Shown here in pieces: positions 58,786 through 64,000 of a DNA stretch of 64,000 nucleotides (position 1 is the stretch's first letter; each line of letters opens with the position of its first letter). The stretch lies in NCBI GenBank assembly GCA_910583785.1, contig CAJTZK010000009.1, positions 1-64,000 on the forward strand, in the 5' to 3' direction. Source of the stretch: an uncultured Oscillibacter sp. GTDB taxonomy: Bacteria; Bacillota; Clostridia; Oscillospirales; Oscillospiraceae. Position numbers and translations under genes: made by a program. The notes beneath the pieces were generated by a model. The model was given only the letters and a program-made list of their open reading frames with translations, did not search any database and was not told the origin of the DNA.

Positions 58786-59712
58786 TCACAGTACCAGCGC
58801 CTCCTTCAGCGTGCGCAGCGAGGCCAGGTGGCCCTCCAGCATGGGCAGGGTCAGGTCTTCCATCTCCAGGGAGACCACGCCGTCGTACCCGGCCATGCGG
58901 ACGGCGGAGAAGAACTCCTGCCACCATTGGAGGCCATGTCCCGCGCCCACCGCCACATAGTTCCAGCTCCGCTGCCGGAAGGCGCCGATGGGCTTGGTGT
59001 CCAGCAGGCCGTTGGGTCCCCAGAGCCCGCGCTCCCGTCGGGAATCCTTGCCGTGGACGTGATACAGGGCTCCCGCCCTGCCCAGGACCCGGGCGGCCTC
59101 AATGGGGTCCCCGCCCATCCAGAACAGGTGGGAGGGGTCCAGGTTCATGCCCACCATGGGCCCCACGGCCTCCCGGAGGCGCAGCAGCGTCTCCGGGTTA
59201 TAGACCAGCTGCATCCCATGGTTCTCCAGCGCGATCTGTTCCACGCCGCAGTCCCCGGCCATGCGGACCATTTCCCGCCAGGCGGGAACCGCCACCTCGT
59301 TCCACTGGTAGTCCAGGATGTCCTGGGTCTCCGGGGGCCAGGAGGTGGTGATCCACACGGGGGTCCGGTCTCCGGGACACCCGGCGGGGAGGCCGCTCAT
59401 CATCACGATTTTCTTGACGCCCAGCAGGGAGGCCAGGCGGAAGGTTTTCTCCGTCACGTCCCTGTCCCGCTCATAGGCCAGGGGATTCCCGGAGCAGTTC
59501 AGGGCGCAGAGCTCCAGGCCCCGCCGCCTCTGTTCATCCCGCCAGCGCGTCCGGGCGGTTTCGGAGGAGAGGACCCCCTCCAGGTCGATATGGGGCGCGG
59601 CGGACCAGTTGCCCGTACCGATCTCCAGGCAGGAAATCCCCTGGGCGGCGCAGAAGTCCAGCATGTCCGTATAGGGCATGTCCAGGGTGCAGGTTTTAAT
59701 GGCGAGCTTCAT
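58786..59712 (-). CDS. Sugar phosphate isomerase/epimerase-like TIM-barrel protein
   Basis: 308 aa AP-endonuclease-2-type TIM barrel (IolE/IolI/xylose-isomerase-like). Metal ligands are likely in EIGTG near residue 30, ENHGMQ near 164, GMNLDPSHLFWMGGD near 187, VHGKDSR near 219, and a final SLEMED Glu. Such proteins isomerise or dehydrate sugars and inositols. The substrate is unknown. Start ATG 59712 with CAGGAGG. Own consensus promoter upstream. Confidence 0.82.
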   Translation of the reverse strand: MKLAIKTCTLDMPYTDMLDFCAAQGISCLEIGTGNWSAAPHIDLEGVLSSETARTRWRDEQRRRGLELCALNCSGNPLAYERDRDVTEKTFRLASLLGVKKIVMMSGLPAGCPGDRTPVWITTSWPPETQDILDYQWNEVAVPAWREMVRMAGDCGVEQIALENHGMQLVYNPETLLRLREAVGPMVGMNLDPSHLFWMGGDPIEAARVLGRAGALYHVHGKDSRRERGLWGPNGLLDTKPIGAFRQRSWNYVAVGAGHGLQWWQEFFSAVRMAGYDGVVSLEMEDLTLPMLEGHLASLRTLKEALVL

Positions 59713-59741
59713 AACAGCCTCCTGTTGACTCGTTTTTCAGC

Positions 59742-59755
59742 GCCCCCTCGGGGGC
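59742..59755 (-). terminator. Small GC hairpin in the 5' leader
   Basis: GCCCCC/GGGGGC with a 2-base loop, located at about +2 to +15 of the epimerase transcript. It looks terminator-like on the plus strand (TTTTTT follows), but no plus-strand gene leads into it. Role uncertain. Confidence 0.35.
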
Positions 59756-59764
59756 TTTTTTCCC

Positions 59765-59792
59765 ATTATAGCCATCCTCCCGCCGCTGTCAA
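59765..59792 (-). promoter_or_regulatory. Promoter of the epimerase-cysK pair
   Basis: On the minus strand TTGACA (59787-59792), 16-bp spacer, TATAAT (59765-59770): both boxes are consensus. Confidence 0.85.
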
Positions 59793-59891
59793 GGCGGTCT
59801 CCGCCGGGAAGGGCGGCCGCCGTTTCCCGGCGGAGGGCGAAAACAGATAAAATCCAGAGGTTTTCCCTCTGATTTTTGTAGGCTCTGGTTC

Positions 59892-59920
59892 TTGACGATT
59901 CCGCTGGGGAATGGTATCTT
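59892..59920 (+). promoter_or_regulatory. Promoter of the antiporter gene
   Basis: TTGACG (59892-59897), 17-bp spacer, TATCTT (59915-59920), 39 bp before the ATG. Confidence 0.7.
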
Positions 59921-59958
59921 ACTTCATCATATGGTATCGGTAAAAGAGGTAATGAACA

Positions 59959-61221
59959 ATGGAAATTTTAATCAGCCTGTCCACCGCCCTGACCGGGGGG
60001 CTGCTGCTGTCCCGGGTGGCCAAGCGGCTGAAGCTGCCCGCCGTCACCGCCTATCTGGTGGCTGGCCTGCTGCTGGGGCCCTTCTGCCTGGGAGCCCTGG
60101 GAATAGGCGGCCTGGGCTTTGCCTCCATGGAGGCGGTGGAAGGCCTGAACATGCTCTCCCAGGTGGCCTTGGGCTTCATCGCGTTCACCATTGGCAATGA
60201 GTTCCGGGTCAGCCAGCTGAAGACCATGGGCCTCCAGGCCATTGTGGTGGGCATTCTTCAGGCCGTGGCCGCCACGGCCCTGTTGGATTTGGCCCTGATT
60301 CTCCTGCACCTGGTCCGGCCGGATGTCATCTCGGTCTCCTCCGCCATCACCCTGGGCGCCATCGCCGCCGCCACGGCTCCCGCCGCCACGCTGATGGTGG
60401 TCCGGCAGTATAAGGCCGACGGCCCCATGACAAGGCTCCTTTTGATGGTGGTGGCCATTGACGACGCGGTGGGCCTGGTTCTCTTCTCCGCCTCCTTCGG
60501 CGTGGCCGTGGCCTTGGAGAGCGGCGCGGTCAGCGTGGTGACGGTGCTGGTGGAGCCCGTGATGGAGATTGTCCTCTCCCTGGCCCTGGGGGCGGTGTCC
60601 GGGGTGGTCCTGTACTGGGTGGAGCAGTTCTTCCACTCCCGGAGCAAGCGCCTGTCCATCTCCATTGGCTTCGTCCTCCTGACGGTGGGGTTGTCCATGA
60701 AGGAGTTCGAGGTGGGGGGCGTCCATTGCGGCTTCTCCCTGCTGCTGGTGTGCATGATGACGGGGACCTTGTTCTGCAACATCTGCGACTTCTCCGAGGA
60801 GCTGATGGCCCGGGTGGACGGCTGGACGGCCCCCTTGTTTGTGCTGTTCTTTGTCCTCTCCGGCGCGGAGCTGGACCTGTCGGTGCTGCGGAACCCCTCC
60901 GTGCTGCTCATTGGCGTCATTTACATCCTGGTCCGCTCCCTTGGAAAATACACCGGGTCTTATGGCAGCTGCGCCCTGACGGGGTGCAGCCCTGAAATCC
61001 AGAAATACCTGGGCATCACCCTGCTGCCCCAGGCTGGCGTGGCCCTGGGTATGGCCATCACCGCCCAGGCCCTGGCGGACGGCGCGGTGGTCCGGAGCGT
61101 GGTGCTTTTCTCCGTCCTGGTTTACGAGCTGGTGGGACCGGCCCTGACGAAGCGGGCCCTGCTGGCCGCTGGGGAAATCCAGCCCGAGGGACGGACCTCC
61201 GCCCGGGTAAAGAACGGCTGA
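59959..61221 (+). CDS. CPA2-family cation:proton antiporter
   Basis: 420 aa with about 12-13 membrane segments. Kef/NapA-type: the N-terminus GLLLSRVAKRLKLPAVTAYLVAGLLLGP and the pair of Asp in VVAIDDAVGLVLFSASFGVA (residues about 172-173), the site of cation binding. It lacks the cytoplasmic TrkA-N domains of Kef proteins. Probably Na+/H+ or K+/H+ exchange. Monocistronic, with the terminator right after. Confidence 0.9.
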   Translation: MEILISLSTALTGGLLLSRVAKRLKLPAVTAYLVAGLLLGPFCLGALGIGGLGFASMEAVEGLNMLSQVALGFIAFTIGNEFRVSQLKTMGLQAIVVGILQAVAATALLDLALILLHLVRPDVISVSSAITLGAIAAATAPAATLMVVRQYKADGPMTRLLLMVVAIDDAVGLVLFSASFGVAVALESGAVSVVTVLVEPVMEIVLSLALGAVSGVVLYWVEQFFHSRSKRLSISIGFVLLTVGLSMKEFEVGGVHCGFSLLLVCMMTGTLFCNICDFSEELMARVDGWTAPLFVLFFVLSGAELDLSVLRNPSVLLIGVIYILVRSLGKYTGSYGSCALTGCSPEIQKYLGITLLPQAGVALGMAITAQALADGAVVRSVVLFSVLVYELVGPALTKRALLAAGEIQPEGRTSARVKNG

Positions 61222-61256
61222 GCCAGCCGCCGTTCCATCTGTGCAGTTCATGCAGC

Positions 61257-61287
61257 AAGGCCGGACCCCATCGGGGTCCGGCCTTTT
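61257..61287 (+). terminator. Terminator of the antiporter gene
   Basis: A 13-bp stem AAGGCCGGACCCC/GGGGTCCGGCCTT (61257-61269 with 61273-61285), ATC loop, TTTT. Confidence 0.9.
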
Positions 61288-61338
61288 CCTGTACGTCCCG
61301 CAGAAAGCGCGGTTCCATTTCGTCCGGGAAGGGAGGGC

Positions 61339-63999
61339 TCACTCCTCCGGGGCCTCCAGGGATTCCAGCACGGCCCGGACCGTCTGTTCCAGCACCGCCA
61401 TGTCGATGGGCTTGGCCACGTGGGCGTTCATCCCGGCCTCCAGGGCGTCCCGGATATCCTCCGCGAAGGCATTGGCCGTCATGGCGATGATGGGAATGGA
61501 CAGCGCCAGGGGGTGGTCCAGGTCCCGGATGGCCCGGGTGGCCTCGTAACCGTTCATCACGGGCATCTGCACGTCCATCAGGATCATCCGGTACTGCCCG
61601 GGTTTGGACTTGGCGAAGGCCTCCACCACTTGTTCCCCGTTCTCGCAGATGTCGCAGGTGGCTTCCGTCATGTCCAGCAGTTCGCTGAGGATTTCCGCGT
61701 TGATTTCGTTGTCCTCCGCTACCAGGATGTGCATCCCCTGGAGGATGCTCTGTTCCCCGGGGTCCGCTGGCTGCGCCTCTGGCTCGGGATTCAGCACGGC
61801 CTCCACCTTTTGGCGGAAACTGGTCAGGAAGAAGGGCTTGGACAAGAAGGCGTTTACGCCCGCCTCCCGGGCTTCTTCCTCAATCTCCGGCCAGTCGTAG
61901 CTGGACAGCACCAGGATGGGAGGGTCCTCCAGGGTTTCCCGCCGGATGCGGCGGGCCGTTTCCACGCCGTCGATGCCCGTCAGCTTCCAGTCCAGGAGGA
62001 CGATGTCGTAAAGCCGCCCCGCCTCCCGGGCCTGCCGCACCCGTTCCACCGCCGTTTCGCCGTCCAGGGTGTAGTCTACCTCCACGCCCGTGCCCTCCAT
62101 CGCCATCTGGATGTTCTGGCAGGTTACCTCTTCGTCGTCCACCGCCAGGATGCGGAGGATATCGTGCTTCATCCAGAAGCCCTGGTCGATGGCGTGTTCG
62201 CTGATGTGCAGTTCCAGGTCCACCGTAAAGGTGGAGCCCTTTCCCTTCTCGCTCTCCACGGTGATCTTGCCGCCCATCAGGTCCAGCAGGTTCTTCGTGA
62301 TGGCCATTCCCAGGCCGGTGCCCTGGATTTTGTTGGTGACGCTGTCCTCTTCCCGGGTAAAGGCCTGGAAAATCTTCTCTACGTACTCCGGGGTCATGCC
62401 ATAGCCGTTGTCCGTGACGATGAAGCGGAAGTGGGCCAGCTGCTTGGCGAACTGGGGCAGCTCCTGCACCGTCAGGGTGACGTGGCCCCCCTCCGGGGTG
62501 TATTTTACCGCGTTGGACAGCAGGTTCAGCAGAATCTGGTTCAGCCGGAGCTTATCCATCACCACATGCTCATGCTTCAGGTCCCGGCTGTGGACCTCAA
62601 AGTTGTGGCCCTTGGCCTTCATCTGGGGCCGGATGATGGAGTCGATGTTTTCAACCAGGTCCACCATGCTCTCGTCCGAGAGGTTCAGGGTGGTCTTTCC
62701 GGCCTCGATTTTGCTGATGTCCAGAATATCGTTGATCAGGCCCAGCAGGTGCTGGCTGGAGGAGGTGATCTTTTTCGTGTACTCCCGGACCTTGTCCGGT
62801 TCCCCCGCGTCCCGGGCCAGCAGGGCGGCGAAGCCCACAATGGCGTTCATGGGCGTGCGGATGTCGTGGCTCATGTTGGAGAGGAAGGAGCTCTTGGCCC
62901 GGTTGGCCTCCTCCGCGATCTGGAAGGCCTGCTCCGCCGTCTCTTTGGAGCGGGCCAGCATGGCATTGGATTCCTCCAGCTGCTGGTTCAGGACCTCCTG
63001 GCGGCGCAGGTTTTCCTGTTCCTGTCGGATGAGCTGGGCGCTGGTCTGCTGGCGCAGGATGGAGGCCGCCACCAGCGCCAGCATCCCCAGCAGCACCAGG
63101 GACAAAATCAGCAGCATGCGGATGACCGCACCCACCATGTTCACGGTGCCGGAGGCCACGAAATCCGCCGGGATCAGGAACAGCAGCAGCGTGTCGTACT
63201 CCGCCAGGGAGGTGACGCAGTAGTAATACTCCCTGCCCTCGTGATGGAAGTTGGCGCTGATGGTGTCCGTCTCCTCCAAGGCGGCCTGAATATCGGGGTA
63301 GGACTGGCCCTCCATGCCCTCCAGTACCTTCAGCACGTTGTAGGCCTGGATGGTGTTTCCCTGGGAGACGCCGTCGTGCATCCGGGTGCCGTTGCTTTTT
63401 AAAATGTAGGTCTCGTTCCGGCTGCCATAGGCCGCGCTGTCATAGTATTCGCTGAGGGTGTACACGTCCTTCAGCAGCACGGCGTGGGTAAACGTGACGG
63501 CCCCGGCGTGGAAGGGCTCCGCCAGCTTCTGCACGAAGGCCCAGTAGCTGCCCTGGTAGATATACGAGTCGGAGATAAAGGTATACCGGTCCTCCCCGGT
63601 GGAGAGGCGGTCAATGTCGGACCAGACGCCGTGTTTTCCCTCCGCGTCGTAGCAGTTGCCCCGGCTGTCCAGCAGCACCAGCATGGAGGAGTAGTGCTCC
63701 GTCGCCAGGAACTGGTCCAGCTTGCCGATGCTCTCCACCATGGCCTCTTCCGTCTCAAAGTTCCCGGTCTCCAGCAGGTTTACGGCGGCGGTGAGATAGT
63801 TCCAGTGGGAGTCCAGGGCGTTGCCCAGGTTTACCCGCACCTGGGAGGTGATCTCGTTGAGCTGGGTGGTGCGCTCTATAAAAATCTGATGCTGCAGATA
63901 GCTCATAAAGTAAGCGCCGCCCATCAGCGTAAACAGCAGCAGGCTGCCCGCCAGAACCGCCGTTAAAACAGCATGGCCTCCGTTTTTCTCAGCGTTCAT
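61339..63999 (-). CDS. Hybrid sensor histidine kinase with two receiver domains
   Basis: 886 aa from the ATG at 63999, one base from the window edge; I cannot see a ribosome site, so the gene could extend further upstream. TM1 at about 11-31, extracytoplasmic sensor (about 32-280, dCache-like), TM2 at about 282-310, coiled coil, HisKA with MSHDIRTPMNAI (phospho-His about 378), HATPase with NLLSNAVKYTPEGG and GTGLGMAI, then REC1 (about 615-735, IVLLDWKLTGIDG) and REC2 (about 755-875, ILMDVQMPVMNG). No HPt domain, so a separate phosphotransfer protein may be needed. Substrate sensed unknown. Confidence 0.9.
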   Translation of the reverse strand: MNAEKNGGHAVLTAVLAGSLLLFTLMGGAYFMSYLQHQIFIERTTQLNEITSQVRVNLGNALDSHWNYLTAAVNLLETGNFETEEAMVESIGKLDQFLATEHYSSMLVLLDSRGNCYDAEGKHGVWSDIDRLSTGEDRYTFISDSYIYQGSYWAFVQKLAEPFHAGAVTFTHAVLLKDVYTLSEYYDSAAYGSRNETYILKSNGTRMHDGVSQGNTIQAYNVLKVLEGMEGQSYPDIQAALEETDTISANFHHEGREYYYCVTSLAEYDTLLLFLIPADFVASGTVNMVGAVIRMLLILSLVLLGMLALVAASILRQQTSAQLIRQEQENLRRQEVLNQQLEESNAMLARSKETAEQAFQIAEEANRAKSSFLSNMSHDIRTPMNAIVGFAALLARDAGEPDKVREYTKKITSSSQHLLGLINDILDISKIEAGKTTLNLSDESMVDLVENIDSIIRPQMKAKGHNFEVHSRDLKHEHVVMDKLRLNQILLNLLSNAVKYTPEGGHVTLTVQELPQFAKQLAHFRFIVTDNGYGMTPEYVEKIFQAFTREEDSVTNKIQGTGLGMAITKNLLDLMGGKITVESEKGKGSTFTVDLELHISEHAIDQGFWMKHDILRILAVDDEEVTCQNIQMAMEGTGVEVDYTLDGETAVERVRQAREAGRLYDIVLLDWKLTGIDGVETARRIRRETLEDPPILVLSSYDWPEIEEEAREAGVNAFLSKPFFLTSFRQKVEAVLNPEPEAQPADPGEQSILQGMHILVAEDNEINAEILSELLDMTEATCDICENGEQVVEAFAKSKPGQYRMILMDVQMPVMNGYEATRAIRDLDHPLALSIPIIAMTANAFAEDIRDALEAGMNAHVAKPIDMAVLEQTVRAVLESLEAPEE

Positions 64000-64000
64000 C

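Noticed and set aside
57862..59850. Long plus-strand open frame (662 codons) over cysK and the epimerase gene
   Set aside because: Antisense to two genes with clear catalytic motifs and a consensus promoter on the other strand.
61420..63402. 660-codon plus-strand frame over the hybrid kinase
   Set aside because: Antisense shadow of a gene with complete kinase and receiver motifs; no start signal.
1..64000. CRISPR array
   Set aside because: No regularly spaced direct repeats of 24-40 bases were seen on scanning; only the inverted and dispersed repeats listed.

Overview
The window looks like chromosome from a GC-rich, Gram-positive anaerobe of the Clostridia, most likely a gut Oscillospiraceae relative (Flavonifractor/Lawsonibacter/Intestinimonas type). 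This is inferred from strong AAGGAGG ribosome binding sites, lipobox-type solute-binding proteins, the yceD-rpmF pair, the TlpA/CD1871A/4Fe-4S cassette, a fused PotC-PotD transporter protein and the style of the regulators. No 16S rRNA or species marker is present, so genus is not claimed. There is no CRISPR array and no rRNA.

Layout. 1-1,538: scar of an integrated element, with the 3' half of a tRNA (Arg-like) and its terminator beside the C-terminal end of a tyrosine integrase. 1,539-12,766: a catabolic and import block on the plus strand: PfkB-type kinase, class II aldolase, zinc alcohol dehydrogenase, a full branched-chain-type ABC importer (livK-H-M-G-F order) and a YesM/YesN-type two-component system. 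12,962-19,056 (minus): a sugar operon with LacI repressor, MalG-like permease, solute-binding protein, MalF-like permease, a metallo-beta-lactamase-fold protein and a second PfkB kinase; two LacI-type operators lie upstream of lacI. 19,300-25,400: a decayed accessory island with an IS3 transposase remnant, an 847-bp IS5-family element that has cut a DUF4417/toxin-like fusion gene in two, a recombinase lacking its catalytic domain, an intact tRNA-Pro, a second tRNA fragment and a probable MITE.

25,486-41,758: DMT transporter, ferritin, a polyamine operon (potA, potB, potCD fusion, hotdog thioesterase), a HAAS/PadR signalling pair, an RluD-family pseudouridine synthase, a DUF1697 pseudogene, yceD-rpmF, a two-repeat secreted protein, a GntR (YtrA-type) ABC cassette, and the conserved run der-plsY-gpsA. 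41,928-50,576: a RelB-like N-terminus on a large helical protein, a flotillin, adenine deaminase facing an NCS2 purine permease, an XRE regulator with a small partner, and a thioredoxin-like/CXXC/ferredoxin membrane redox cassette. 50,630-64,000: carbamate kinase, a maltodextrin operon (malE-F-G, malR, malQ) with an operator just after its promoter, a TIM-barrel epimerase followed by cysteine synthase, a CPA2-type antiporter and a hybrid histidine kinase that reaches the window edge.

How it fits together: most of the window is nutrient acquisition (sugars, maltodextrin, polyamines, purines and an unidentified liv-type substrate), each module with its own regulator, set between housekeeping genes. 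In the three extracytoplasmic sugar or liv-type ABC operons a strong hairpin directly follows the solute-binding protein gene, which would give the binding protein more message than the permeases. The most unusual material is in the 21-24 kb island and in the single-gene fusions (potCD, the RelB-like protein, DUF4417).
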